Positions 12,401-24,219 of a DNA stretch of 64,000 bases are shown piece after piece. The DNA is taken from positions 228,641-292,640 of the forward strand of contig JACBWW010000086.1 in the NCBI GenBank assembly GCA_020086605.1, in the 5' to 3' direction. The stretch is from Lanius collurio (taxonomy: Eukaryota; Chordata; Aves; Passeriformes; Laniidae). The position numbers and the translations under genes were made by a program. How positions within the stretch are numbered: the first letter of the stretch is position 1; every line of letters begins with the position of its first letter. Under the pieces are notes generated by a model. That model was not told where the DNA came from. It did not search any database and saw only the letters and a program-made list of their open reading frames with translations.

Positions 12401-12629
12401 GAGCCAGAGAAAACTGGAGAGGTTTTCAGATGCTTTTGTCTTTGTCACCCAGAAATTAAAGGATTGCTTCAAAACATATTTAAAAAACAGGAGGAGAGGG
12501 CAATTTCAACTTACTGTTATGCAAAAACCATTGTGCCTGAGCTTCATTTTGGAAAGTTCATCCTCCCTTTTTATTTCCTTAGACCACCTCCCCACTACAA
12601 TTATTTTTTTCCCTTTTGATAACGTGTCA

Positions 12630-12765
12630 GGCAACATTAACTCCAGAAAGATGCAAAACTAGACTGGTAACTAATTCTACCACTATTTTCCCTAGAGGCA
12701 AGTTATTGTGCCTCAGTTTCCCATTTGCAATGGAAGACATTAGAGGAGCTAAGGCTATTTTTGTA
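12630..12765 (+). mobile_element. MIR-like ancient SINE fragment
   Basis: The plus strand shows GGCAAGTTATTGTGCCTCAG and then TTTCCCATTTGCAATGG (12700-12735). This corresponds to the MIR core 'GGCAAGTTACTTAACCTCTCTGTGCCTCAGTTTCC...TGTAAAATGG' with an internal deletion. ACTAATTCTACCACTA upstream may match its 5' part. Diverged. Confidence 0.5.
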
Positions 12766-14779
12766 TTTTTATCCAGAATTCTGCAGGCTTTTACCAAGTA
12801 TTTTGAACCGTGCCTTTAGGAGCTGGACGCAGGTGGCAGAGATGAGCAGAATTAGCCCTGTGCTCTGCTAACAAGCTCTGAGATCTCACAGGATATAAGG
12901 TTGGATTAGATGTGACAAATAATAATGATTACTCTTATTATTCCTTCTAGAACTGGTCTAAGACATCCTCAGCTAGAGATGTGTCAAAGTGGCAAGACAT
13001 TATGGCTTGTGTGGAACTCTGAAAAAGCTGGAATTTCTCTCTAAAATCTGAGTCCTTGGCTGGATAGAAAACCACACATTTTCTGCTGAGGGTGTTGCTC
13101 CCTTTAGCCTCATTCCTTGGACAGCAGGAGCAGTAATCCCAGTTCCTGGGATCCCTTCTCAGACTGGTTTGTGACACCCTTGTGGGATCAGGGGCACCTT
13201 GCAGTGACCACACCGTGCCTCAGTTCACTGCTTCTTCCCCCTGCTGAGGATGAAGCTGCTCAGGGAGACTCTCCAAAGTGCATCCAGAGCTTGGAAAGGC
13301 TGGAGGAGCTGACCATCCCCAACAGAGCCCCATCCCAGCACAGCCCACAGCAGGGAGAGCAGCCACCAAGGCTCCCTTTCCTTGCCTTCCATGATGTTAG
13401 ATGGGTGCCCAGGCATCTCTGTTCCTTGCCCTATTCCAGTGGTGATGGGCCCCTGGCTCTGGGGCACAGCTCCTGGAGGCAAGAGCAGCTCCCTGACCAC
13501 CAGCACAGCTCCAGGGCCTGGCCCCTGGCAGAGATTAGATGCTCCTCTAAAGCAAATAATGCCAAAATGCAAACAGCAGCAGCAAATTCTTGATTAAATA
13601 TGAACAAGCGCAGAGAATTGCTTATGTCACTCACCTCACTCCTCTCTGTCCTCCATCTGTCTGCTTCCCTCCTCTTCTACCGTCTCTCCCCCAGCCATCT
13701 GTTCAGTGCTCTCCCTCCTTCTCTCCCCTCCCTCTCCCTGGTGCCCTTCCCTTCGTGGCTGTTTTGCTCTGAGGGGTTCCCAGTTTGCTTCTTCTCTCCC
13801 TGCTTCCAGCTGGGCCCACATTGCTCATTCCAGCTCTGTGGCGTGAGCTGGGGGGTCAGTGGGGATGTTGTGTCAGCACTGAAAAGCTGAAGACAGATGG
13901 CTCCTGCTCCTCTGCATCCCCCAGGAATGTCTCCCTGGCTTCCTGCTTGAAGGAGTTGTAGGTGGGGAGTGGAAGGTGGCTTTTAAACCAGGTTAGCAGC
14001 ACCAGTCACCCTGCTTGTGCAAGGTGAGCAGTCACCTGGAGTGGGACCTGGGGCAAGAGGGTCTGGTATCACTTCCCTGTTAACTGTGGGACTCAGAACT
14101 CTGCTGGGGCCAAAGGCAAAGCAAAACTAAACCAGTTAATGTTTGGTCATACATAGGAGTCACTGAAATATTCAGTGGTATAATGGCAAAGATCCAACCA
14201 CCCCACTAGCCCGTTGCCCATCTTGCAACACCATTCACACCAGAGCAGTGTTTGCACAAACTGCTTTGGAATCAGAATAACGGCCTTTTAGCCACCTTGA
14301 TGGGATTTATTTGCTTTGCTCTGGAGTAAACAAAAGCACAAGGCAAAGGCACTGGATCGATGGGCATTAAAATCTCCAGAAAGGACATAAACTTCATTGC
14401 TCCAGTGCATTGCCTCCACCTTCTGAAGGTGGGAAGGATTCCTGCTGCCTGGCTGCGGTGCCATCAGCGCTCCAGGGGGGTTGTGTGCTGCCATGGAAGC
14501 CAACAAAACTGGCTGCTGTCATAGACAGAGATTGGGTTTGATCCAGACTGGCAAATCCAGAGTTCCTATAAAAAAGCTGAATAAGGGCCCTGTGTCTGAC
14601 AAGAAGGAAATAAAACTATTGGACTGTTGGCTTTGATAAATCCTTTCCCTGACACATTCCTCAGACTTTGTTTCAGCAAAGGATAATGGGAGAGAGACAC
14701 ACACACACAAACACGGTGTCCTTTTGTTCTGATAATTTAAATACAGTGAAACAAGGACCTGATACCAACATAAAGCTGT
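12766..14779. other. Unique non-coding sequence with pyrimidine tract
   Basis: No gene recognised. 13629-13810 is strongly C/T-rich on the plus strand (CTCCCTCCTTCTCTCCCC-type runs) and keeps several frames open without coding meaning; such tracts can form triplex DNA. The remaining sequence is GC-moderate unique DNA. Confidence 0.45.
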
Positions 14780-15060
14780 TAGAGGAATAACCTGACTGTG
14801 CACCTTTTTTCTGGAGTCTCCAGGGTGAAATCAGTTTAGATTGATGCACGATAAAGGAACGAACCTGTTGCCTGAATGGGGCGTCGCTCAGTGCAATAGG
14901 CAGCGCTCTTATCAGACCTGTTAAACAAATAAAGCTGTGACGTGCAGACATTGTCTGAGCTCGGCTTCCCAGGCAGCGAGATCTTCTTAAGGAATCCCTG
15001 ATAAAGGAACAAGCCTGTTCAAGTTAATGGATATCCTTGGGTGATGCTCAGAGAGGAAGC
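14780..15060. promoter_or_regulatory. Candidate regulatory block with a paired 18/20-bp motif
   Basis: A GATAAAGGAAC-x-A-x-CCTGTT motif occurs twice in direct orientation, at 14850-14869 and 15000-15019, with 18 of 20 bases identical and AATGG a few bases after each. Between them lie TTATC (14909), a CRE-like GTGACGTG (14937-14944) and more CpGs than the surroundings. Paired motifs with GATA cores and retained CpGs suggest a constrained enhancer. Conservation was not tested. Confidence 0.35.
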
Positions 15061-15929
15061 GTGAAGCGAATGGGGATCTTTGCTGTGGCTGCTGCTGCTC
15101 TTCCCTCCCTGCACAAACACACCAGGGAGTGTTGATTTTGCTGGAGCAAGCGGGAGAAGAAGGGGATGTTCTGCACATGCAGGGCAGAAGGTGGTGGGGG
15201 ATGAACCAGTGGGAGTAGCTCCAACCCTACTCAGGCAGTGGCAGCAGAGGAGCTTTTGAGTTGTCAGGATTGCTGGAACCAGTTTCACTCCTCTTTCCTG
15301 GCACGAGCATCTCTGGACTTTGTCCTGATTTGCCCCAGCCCAAGTGAGAACAACGCTGGGCTCCCTTCAACTGGACTTCTGGCAACAACAAGAGAATAGT
15401 GATTTCACTGCAATGTTTTCCCTAAGGAAAAAAAACCCCACCATTTGTTTGTCTGCCTGAGACAGGGAAAATTTTTCATGTTACCATCAGCCCTGGAGTT
15501 CATTCACCTATTGGAAAGATGTCCAGCTTTGAGAGATGTTTAATCTTACTTGAAGGGCGATAATTAGGAAAACACACACAAACACATGTGCCACACGCTC
15601 CCAGTCCCATTAGAGCCTGCTTCCTCTTCCAGCTGAGGAAAAGGATTTGTTTGGATGATGGGGATGAATGTGGTTTTGTGCTTGGTTAAGGAGTGTGTGC
15701 ATATGTGTGTACCCATGTGTGTGGAGATGTAGGTGCATATTTGCATTGCTGGAGGGGAGAGGTGTTTAACTTGTTGAAACCTGTGAAATTTTGCATCCTG
15801 GTTCCATTTTTGGAAGAAGAGTTTGATGAGACCTCTCCAGTCACTGCACAAGAGAGGATCTAATCATGCTGTACAAAGACAGCCACAACTGACAATACAT
15901 CTCCCTCTTCCAGGAGAAAGGAAGAAGGG
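15061..15929. other. Non-coding sequence with CA and TG repeats
   Basis: No gene recognised. An interrupted CA run (15571-15598) and an interrupted TG run (15693-15722) lie about 100 bp apart in opposite sense; both are alternating purine-pyrimidine DNA. Confidence 0.5.
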
Positions 15930-16100
15930 AACAAAATGAATAATTCAAATGATAATTAGCAGTGTAATTATTCCTGTTTTTAGAGTAACCTACAGGACAG
16001 AACATCAACGCATGAGTCACTGGCAAAGTATAAACAGAAATAATTTGGAAGACACTATCCTGATGCTTTATAAAGGGATTTGTCAGAGAGTTTCTCTTTT
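15930..16100. promoter_or_regulatory. AT-rich candidate conserved regulatory block
   Basis: Contains GATAATTAG, GTAATTATT and an exact AP-1 core TGAGTCA (16013-16019) within AT-rich unique DNA. Enhancer-like by motif content only. Confidence 0.27.
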
Positions 16101-17454
16101 GATCTCACATTGGCATCAAGATTCCCCTCCAAGTGCCCCCTGTAAGGTCAAAGCTGGCATTTGTCATCCAGAGCTCAGCTAAGGGAGAGGGGAGCTTCAG
16201 AAGCAGCATCAGGCAGGGAGGGTTTGGAAGAGGGACACAGCCTGGGAGAACAGAGCTGAGACCCATCAGCTGAACACCCAGAATGTCAGGCAGTGGTTTG
16301 AGCTTGGTTCAGGCCAGGGGAAAGGGTTTTCTGTGTGTCTGTGCAGCCTGGGGTAGCAGGTCCAGTTGCAGGTCTGTCTTTGATGTGCTCCAGTTCTGCA
16401 AACCCCAATGCCCAGAGCTGGGGTCCCCTGAATGCCCCAGAGGCTGAGACCTGCAGGGGCTGAAGCCCTGGGAGGAACGTGGAGGGTGGTGGTTATTTTA
16501 GGTTGAATGGGGGGAAGAGAAGGTATAATTTCAGTCTCAAGGTGTCCCACACTGTGCTTGTGAAGAGCCAAACCCCTGCACAGGACAGAGCTGTCCCAGG
16601 CCTGATGCTGCACCCACCCTTTCTGATAGGGATTCCTGCATTCAGCTGCAGCCCAGAGATCTTAACCCACAACCTTACAATCCTTCAAACTTACAGCCAC
16701 TTTTGCTTTTGTTGAAACCTGGAGAACCTCTCTTTAACAGGAACCATGAAACCCTGGTGGGCTGGGGCAGATCCCATCCAAGGGGACCCTGAGGCAGCAG
16801 CAGCCTCCTGCAGGAGTGAACAACGGGAAGCCTCTTGGCACTGTAACACAAGAGGAAGAGAACAAAGATGTCTTTAATTTGCCTGGTAATGATTGATATA
16901 GAATCAAATTCGACCTTGAATTTTATTAGCTCTGTACTAATGGGAAGCCACTCACTGATGGGAGAAGGAGGACCAGAATAGCCTGGGAGAGGGAGGGCTG
17001 TGTTGTCCAAGGCACAGCAGGCTCAGCACCCTGTGTGGCCACCCCTTGCCACCATGGATGTGTTTTTTGGGAGCTGGCAGAGGGAAAATCACTCTGGGGT
17101 TGTAGTGGCTGGGGATGGGCTGTTGTGGGATCAGAAGCTGGCATGACCTGAGGCTTCCTGGGTCTGCTTCACCCAGCAAGTTCAAAGCACTCCCTTAAAA
17201 ACAAACAGAAAATTGGGAAAATTGAGTCAAGAAACAGGTTAGTCCTTGCCCCAAGTTCACCGGGCAGCAACCAGGGCTGCAGGTCTGCCAGGCCCTGGGG
17301 CCCTTCCCTGTGATGCTGGGGACTCTCTTGCTCCCTGTCTCTGTATCAGATGCTGAAGAGATGAAATGTTTCAACTTCTGACCCCAGGCACTGACAGCAT
17401 TTACAATTGTCAGAGGCTCCTTAAAAAGTGAACCCTCCCCCCCCTCCTCAGACA
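16101..17454. other. Unique non-coding sequence
   Basis: GC-moderate, no gene or repeat recognised. 16850-16940 is AT-richer, with TTTAATTTG and GGTAATGATT. Confidence 0.42.
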
Positions 17455-17775
17455 TAATACATTTTTATATATAAATGAATAGAGATTGACCATTTGAAAT
17501 TATATAGTAGCTGTTAACATTGGCATCTTTATTTGCTGCATCAATTGTATTTGATTTAACCTCATTCCCACAAAGCTGAAAACATTTGACTCATCTGCTG
17601 GGGGCTCTTTTTGTTGATACAGAATCATTTTGACAGTTATCCTGTTGGCTGTTAATAGATATCTACACTTTCTATAATCAATCATAAAACAAATCCAATT
17701 GCCTTTTCACTTTTTATTTGACCTTAATCCTAACAAATCTCCCACAATTTTATTGAATTTACTCATGAGCCAGCA
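17455..17775. promoter_or_regulatory. AT-rich candidate conserved regulatory block
   Basis: About 320 bp of AT-rich, low-repeat sequence with many transcription-factor-like words (TATATAAATGAATAG, ATCAATTG, AATCAATCATAAAAC, GATTTAACC) and sharp edges against GC-richer flanks. This composition is typical of conserved non-coding elements in gene deserts. No coding frame. Confidence 0.35.
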
Positions 17776-20700
17776 GAATAAGAAAGAAAAAGAGGGTATC
17801 CACTGATGCCTGTCTATCTGTTTAAGATGAAGAGAGTCTAGAGGATCTGAGATGGAACCAGGAAAATATTCACCCAGGGTCTGTCACTGCATGTGGAACC
17901 ACCCCAGCCAGATCCTTTGGCTTTCATGTTGTGCTTCCCCTCCCCAGGGGCAGAGCAAAACTGCAGGGAGCTGAGCACCTCCGCCAAGAATCCACAGCTT
18001 TCTGTCGACAGCGCAAGGAAAATGAGTTACTTCTGCAGGAGCTGTGGGGAGGACTTCTCCTCCTGAGTGGTCTCATCTGGAGACCTTCCTTTGCTCATCA
18101 CTCCGCAGGTTTCCCCGCCCTTTCCCCTCATTCCCGGCGGAGCAAAGCTGCTCCAGGAGGAGGATGCGGTCCTTGTAATGCAGCAGAAATGAAGCGGAGG
18201 GAGCTGGAGGGCAGAGGATGCTCCGTCCTCACCACGTGGCTGTTCCTGCTTTGAGTGACGTTCGCGTTTTCCCCTCTCTCCCCTCCCAGATTTCTGCCTG
18301 CAAAACCAATCCACCGAGCACTCCAAGACTGCTAGAGAGATGAGGTTTGCCTCTCGGCACAAATCCTGGGTCATGTGGCGTGGAGGAAGGATGCAAGGGT
18401 ATTATTCTGCTCTTAAATCTGGCGTGGATCTGCCCTTGCTTTCCACCACCCCAGGAGGCACAGGGATGCTTTACGACCAGTTCTGGTATGGTTTCTGCTT
18501 TGCAAACATTTCCCTTCCTCCACCTCAAACAGAACAGGATGCAGAGTATATAAAAATAAATAAATAAATAAAAACAATCCTGCAGTTAAAAAAGAGGGGG
18601 TGGGGAGAAGAGGGATAAGAGTAGGAGAAGCAACTTTGTCCTTTGGTGCCAGCAGCTGCAGGCTCCTGCAGTTGGAACCCCAATGAGAACCAAAGTATCT
18701 TCATCATTATCTGGCTGAAAATGGCAGCTGCTCTGCCAGCCACTGCTCGGGCAGGATGGTGGCTTTTACAAGAGCAGGAAGGGAACAGTGGGGCAGGGAA
18801 TTAAAATATGGGCTACAAATTGGAAACAGCAGGGGTGGAGGGGGGTTCAGCTTAGCTGGCGGATGCCCAGTGTGCTCCCTATTTATGCTGTGCCAATGAC
18901 TTTGCTCTCAAGCAGCTTGCAGAAGAGAAAAGGAGAGAAAAATAAATGTCTCTATATATCTGTATATCTCTATAGACCTCTATCTTGCAGCTTGCCTTGG
19001 CCTAGGAAATTTCTGCAGTAGCCAAAGGCAGGAGGGACTGCAGTGCTGTAGTTTAGAGTGATGCAACAGCCCCTCTGCAGCCATGAATTACCTGCCCTTG
19101 TGCAGCTTGCTCTGTCTGGAGAGAAATCTCATGGATGAGGACCTGCCTGGGGGGGAGGGGTGTGTCCCTCCTGGAGCAGATCCCATCCAAGGGATGCAGC
19201 AGTGGCTGTGCCCCCTTACAGTGGTGCAAACCCCATGTGAGGTTGAGCTCAGGCTGAAGACAGAGTTTGACCCATCAAAGCTGATCTCCAGTCTTATCTC
19301 ACACTCAGGGGAGCCTGAACTCAAATTGGTACTTGAATATGACCTGGACACCTCTGACTCTCAGTTTTTCTGACTTTAAAAGGGGAACTGGTACCCAACA
19401 CAACGGGATGAACACGTGGAGTGGTGCAGAGTGCTCGGACAGGTCTGTGGTGGGGCCACAGGGCCCAGCCTGGAGCTGCAGCCCCTCTGCAACAGGATGG
19501 CCCTTTCTAGCAGATCTCTGCCCTTGTCTCTGCTTCTGTGACCCTGTATCACCCCAAACCTGGCCAACAGGCCTGCCCTTGGCATGCACTGCTGGGAGAG
19601 CAGCATGCAGAGGACGCAGGAAGCAGTGCCTGAGAGGTGCCTCCCTCACACAGCCCTGAGAGCAACAGGAATAGAAACACAGGACCATGAATTAAACACG
19701 CTGCAATCTCTCATCTGTCTCCAGCAGGAAGTTCAGCTCAGGGCAGAGCTCTTGTCTGCGTGGATGGACACAGGGGTGCTTGTCTGGGGAGGCAGGGCAT
19801 GGTCAACAAGTGCTGTGCTCCACTGGTTTCAACAGGAGCAATTCCTGGGAGTTCTCTCTTCCCATGCCACCCTCACTCTCCTGGCACACTGGGTTGTTTG
19901 GGACAATGCTGACCAATCCTGGGCACTTCCCATCTCTGTGGTACCCTGAAGCATCCCCCAAAGTGATCTGCTGCCCAAGGGCCAGAACCACTGGTTTCTC
20001 CCATATGTCCCACCTGGGAGACCAGCGTGTCTGACCCTGCAGAGATGGATGTGCTGCAAAGAGGGACCAGGGGGGCACAAAATGCTTGTGGGTCAGCTGG
20101 ACACAGTGCCCAAGGCTTTGGCAGAGAGAGGCTGTCCCTGCAGAACACCCTGCACAACCAAACAGAGGTGTAGTCAGATGTCCAGCAGCTCAGAACTTCA
20201 GCTTAGAGGTGTCTCCCATGGCAGGGGACAGTGTCTGTATTTATGGTGCTCCCAGCCTTGGAGGGGGGGGCAGATCTGTGCTTAACATCTTGGATGGACA
20301 CTGGTTGTGATTCTTGCACCTTTGGACATGAATCTCTGCTGGCTTCTGTGCCTGGGCAAGATACACAAGTTGGGGCTCACCCTGCCAACAAACACCCCAG
20401 TCCCTGGAGGCACAGCAGCACTGCACTGTGGTCCTGCCAACACCCACTTGGGTGTCAGGGTGGCACAGGCAGGAGGAAGGGCCCAGCTCTGAAGTACCAG
20501 GCTCTGATCCTCTTGCCCAGCTCCTTCACCCTCTGCAATTGTCTCGATTTCCTTTGGTGGCACTGAGGAAGGATCAGTCTTTCCCAGAGGCAGGCAGGCA
20601 TTGGGGAAGCATCACTCGGGCAGGGGATGATTAGCTTTGCTGACAGCTGTCTCCAGTGGATGTGATGGATGATGCCTCACACTGCCTGAGCCTCTCCATA

Positions 20701-21194
20701 TCTCTGAAGTCCCCCAGACAGCAGAGCTCGCAGAGGATTAGCCCCTTGCATGCCTGCGGCCCCAGGGCTGGAGACAGCTCCAGGAGTGATGGGGAAAATG
20801 AAGGAAGTAATTTAGAACCTAACAAGGGAAAATCCAAAAAACCCTGGCTCAGCCTGAAAGCCAGTGCTTGAGAAGGGGTTTGATTTCCTTCTGGCTTTGC
20901 AGATGCTCTGAGCAAATTTTTCTGACTCACGAAGGGACTCGGCATCAGGATGGTTTCTCCCTCCCATCTCCAGCACCACTTCATTAACTGACCTTGCAGA
21001 ATATGTGCAGCCTTTTCAGTTCACAGATAAAACATATTTGCTCCATGGCTCACACATGCACAGGCCAGATGGAAGTGGGACACAGTGCTGCAGATTGGCC
21101 ACACACAACTGGACTGTGTTTGCAGCTTCTGCTGCGAGCGTGGTGTTGCTGTCAGTCCACACCAGAGCACATCTCTCAGTCCCCCTGGATGCCT
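17776..21194. other. GC-richer unique sequence with a CpG-enriched patch
   Basis: No gene can be supported in 3.4 kb. About 15 CpG dinucleotides lie in 17975-18325 (GTCGACAGCGC, CCCGGCGG, GACGTTCGCG), several times the local density; it may be a small regulatory CpG patch or an unrecognised exon. An AAAT microsatellite is at 18547-18575. 19000-21000 is GC-rich with many short incidental frames. Confidence 0.45.
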
Positions 21195-21244
21195 GGGGGC
21201 TCTTAATCTCAGGGTCGTGGGTTTGAGCCACACATTGGGTGCCA
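21195..21244 (-). other. Extended tRNA-Lys primer-binding site of family-B ERV
   Basis: Read on the plus strand this is the 3' half of a tRNA-Lys(CUU) ending in CCA: CTCTTAATCTCAGGG (anticodon arm with CTT), GTGGGTTTGAGCCACAC (T-arm, from GGGTTCGAGCCCCAC) and TTGGGTGCCA. On the minus strand it follows the LTR end (21247) after a 2-nt spacer, starting TGGCACCCAA, the position of a retroviral primer-binding site. A standard site pairs with about 18 nt of tRNA; here the match continues to about 46 nt and then stops at unrelated DNA near 21195. It shows that family B is primed by tRNA-Lys. Confidence 0.8.
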
Positions 21245-21246
21245 GC

Positions 21247-21922
21247 AGTAGAAAAAATATGGGGTGTGCGGGACTCAGTCGGTTTGGGGTGATTTCTACA
21301 GTTCAAGGCAGCTCCTGAAAGGTGCAGTTTGTTTGCAAGGGTTGTGGGTGCAGGAGCTCTGCTGGAGCTGCCACAGCTCAGAGCATGGCCCAGAGGGAGC
21401 GAGAGAGCGTAAGGGTAAGAGGGAAGAGTAGAGAGCTTAAGAGAGAGTAAGAGTACAGAGCATAAGAGAGCTAAAAGTCTGGTTCCATGATATTCTATCT
21501 CTTCTTATACTGAATATGGTAATGGTACAACATCCAATCAGTAGAGGACAGAAATCCTTATAGAATTTACACACAACCTATCAAAACTACTAGATTACCA
21601 CACCGTGTTACATTTTAACTCCTAAAAACTACTTCCTAAAGCTACTTTTTTCTTCCCTGCCACACTGGCAGGGTCTCTCTGACCCTTGGACTTCTCTGTT
21701 TGCTGAAGCATCCTCTTCTTTGCTAAAGACATTGTTCAATGCAGAGGGATTCTCCTTCAGCTGGCCAGCCCATTGTTTTTTGGTTGTACAGTAACTCACA
21801 GCTCGGTATCTTATATCTCAAAGCTGGCTTTCATTTCTATTTCACTTACAGATTTAATATTTCCAGAATCTTTTGCCAAGCAGTCATATTTATAAGGTTT
21901 CCCTATTTCATCCTCCCCACCA
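21247..21922 (-). mobile_element. LTR, family B, copy 2 (reverse, with primer-binding site)
   Basis: About 676-bp LTR, aligned by eye over its whole length with 4563-5244. The 5' end TGGTGGGGAGG is at 21922 and the 3' end at 21247. The 8-bp hairpin is retained at 21655-21673. The polyadenylation signal seen in copy 1 as AATAAA is AACAAA here. The pyrimidine tract has a different number of repeat units. Unlike copy 1 it keeps the primer-binding site, so it is a truncated provirus 5' end rather than a clean solo LTR; no gag-pol follows toward lower coordinates. Confidence 0.87.
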
Positions 21923-22544
21923 GATTCCCATGCTCCTGTCTCAGCTCCTCTGCCCCTTTCAGCTCCTGCAGGCAGCGTGTGCCCCGTTCTGTGTGTGCCC
22001 AGGTTGTCTGTGACACTTGTGGAGACACTGCCAGGTCCGTCACAAAGGAGCACATCCAAAATGTGAGCACAGACACCGGTGCATGACTGATCCCACGTAC
22101 ACAGGGATATTTTATTGTTGATTAAACAGCCACAGGATCACTGGTCTGGGAATCACAGCTTGGATGTGCACATACATTTTGGGAAGGGGACAGTGTTTTG
22201 AGAACCAGAAATAGGAAATCTAAGAACAGGAGTCTCACAAGCTGTTCTCTGTGGGGATATCTGAGATAAAGTGTCCTATAATCAGCCTTCCACACAAAGT
22301 GGGGGTTTGTGGACCCCCAAATTGTCTCTCTCTGCTCCTCTCCCTCACTTGAAAAGACCTTGCCAGCCCCTGCAGAAGCCCTGTCTGATCCATCTCCCTC
22401 CTTTCATCGTGCTAATTGGCCGCTGCCTTACCAGGGAAATCTCAGCCTGGCTGTCAGCCCCGAGCTGTGCTTAGCAGGCTCCAGAAGCTACACAGGGAAG
22501 GGTTTTTAACCTGTCACAGAGGCAGCTGGGGAAGGGAGCAGGAC
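21923..22544. other. Unique non-coding sequence
   Basis: No gene or repeat recognised. Confidence 0.45.
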
Positions 22545-22700
22545 TCGTCTGTGTCTAATTGCTCTTTGCGCAGAGATGCCTTGTTTATTCGATTAATTTG
22601 GAGCCATCAAATACCAAAGCTCAACAAGCAGCTGCTGAGTGCAGGGATTTTTGCCTCTCCAGAAGGTTGGGGTATGCAAATTCCTTCTTTCCTTTAAGCA
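22545..22700. promoter_or_regulatory. Candidate conserved regulatory block with POU octamer
   Basis: Contains TTTATTCGATTAATTTGG and an exact octamer ATGCAAAT (22674-22681). Enhancer-like motif content in unique DNA; conservation inferred only. Confidence 0.3.
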
Positions 22701-23279
22701 GCAACAAAACTCTTCCTAAAACCCTCAATTTCTTGGTCTTTATAGGTATTAACACTCATTGTGCCCTTAGTAGGAACTGTATGGAAACATGTAATATGTT
22801 TTGTCCCCTGAAGTCACCCAGAAGGTAAGTGTCAGAGCAGGATGGAAAATGCTGGTCCAGATCCAGCAGTTAAATCCTTGAGGCTGTGCTATTTGGTCCA
22901 AGAAAATACCTATTGCATTGACAAATTAATAGTTACAAAGTACCAGATATTCCCCCATCACAAATGCTGCAAATCCCAGACCCAAACTGTCCTTGTTAGC
23001 AAACAAAATCTCCTCCACTCCTGATCCCTGAATGTCATGTTCCAGCCCTAGGAAACTCCTAGCAATGAGCACAGCCTGAAAGGGGAGGGAAGGACTCCTT
23101 GCTCCGAGACACAAAACTGTAAATCCGAGCAGAATGCGTTTCCTCTGCCTGGATTTCACAGCTCTCTCTATGGTAATTTGGCCAGTTGCACTCTCTGCTT
23201 GCATTGTGCTGGGAGCCTCTTTCAGCAAGGTCTAGGATTTAGCTTTTTAGAGAAATAAAAATAATACATAAAACCTTGT
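22701..23279. other. Unique non-coding sequence
   Basis: No gene recognised. A perfect splice-donor-like CAGAAGGTAAGTG lies at 22820, but no exon can be argued around it. Confidence 0.42.
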
Positions 23280-23460
23280 TTCAGCTTGCCTGTTCACAAT
23301 CAAATTTTCCCGAGCATGGGCAGCAGCCTTATGAGCCATTTCTGTTTGATAGCTTGGGCTTTATTCACGTAGATAATGAGTTTGGCAGGAGGTTAATAAG
23401 TGTCAACTGAAAGATAATTTAAGAGTCGTAAAGATAAATTTGTTGTGGGCTCTTTTTCTG
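23280..23460. promoter_or_regulatory. AT-rich candidate conserved regulatory block
   Basis: AT-rich unique sequence with TTTATTCACGTAGATAATG, GGTTAATAAGTG and AGATAATTTAAGAGTCG; CpGs kept in an AT-rich context hint at constraint. Confidence 0.28.
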
Positions 23461-24219
23461 GGTCTGTGGCTAATATCTCAGTGCCTATAAACATGCATGC
23501 ACACATCCAGTGCACAGGCTGGTTTCCAAGTCCATAATCCATATGGTTTTCTTTATTCCTTGAGGTATTGTAAATATCTAAAAGTCCCAGTGAAAATCCT
23601 GCTGCATGTAAATTCCCATTGCTTTTTTTCCCTGACTTTCCTGTGCAAGACAATTAGAATAACATGAGGGGAAAGAGAAGAAAAAGGAATAGAAAAGGAA
23701 TAGAGCTTTAGAAAAGTGGCTTTTCCTCGCTGACACAATGCTCAAGCTGAGAATTTCCTTGTGGGCTGGATAGAGGTGTGGTCCTTATGCAGAGTTTTGA
23801 GATAGAAAGGGAAAATTTGGCAAGGTTCATCTGGGTTTAGGCAGCTGGAATTTTCTCCTCTATTTTTTTTTTTTTTTTAGTCACTAAAATAGACTTTTTT
23901 CCTTAAAAATACCCTGGGATCTGCTGCACTGTAGCCAAACCAGTGCATGCTTGCACAAGGTTGTGCTTGGCTGCAGGGTGGTGCAACCAGCTCGGGGTAC
24001 CTGTGGCCAGGGCCAGCAGGAGCCCAAATCCCTCAGCACCAAAACACTACCCTGGCCCTTTGCTGGTGGTCCTGCTCTGTTTGCCTCCATCCCTCCCTCC
24101 CTAATCCCTTCAAAGCAGAACGATTTAAGAGGGATTTGGGGGTGGATGCTGTGTGGGGGGACGAGAGAGGCCAGCAGGGCTTGTCACAAGTATCAGTATG
24201 ATCCTGTTTCCATAAAAAC
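23461..24219. other. Unique non-coding sequence
   Basis: No gene recognised. A T-run lies at 23863-23878; 24050-24180 is GC-richer. Confidence 0.42.

Noticed and set aside
18539..18575. TATA box at GTATATAAAAATAAATAAA
   Set aside because: It is the edge of an AAAT microsatellite, with no initiator or transcript evidence around it.
21195..21244. A functional tRNA-Lys gene
   Set aside because: Only the 3' half is present; it ends in an encoded CCA, which nuclear tRNA genes lack, and it adjoins an LTR in primer-binding orientation.
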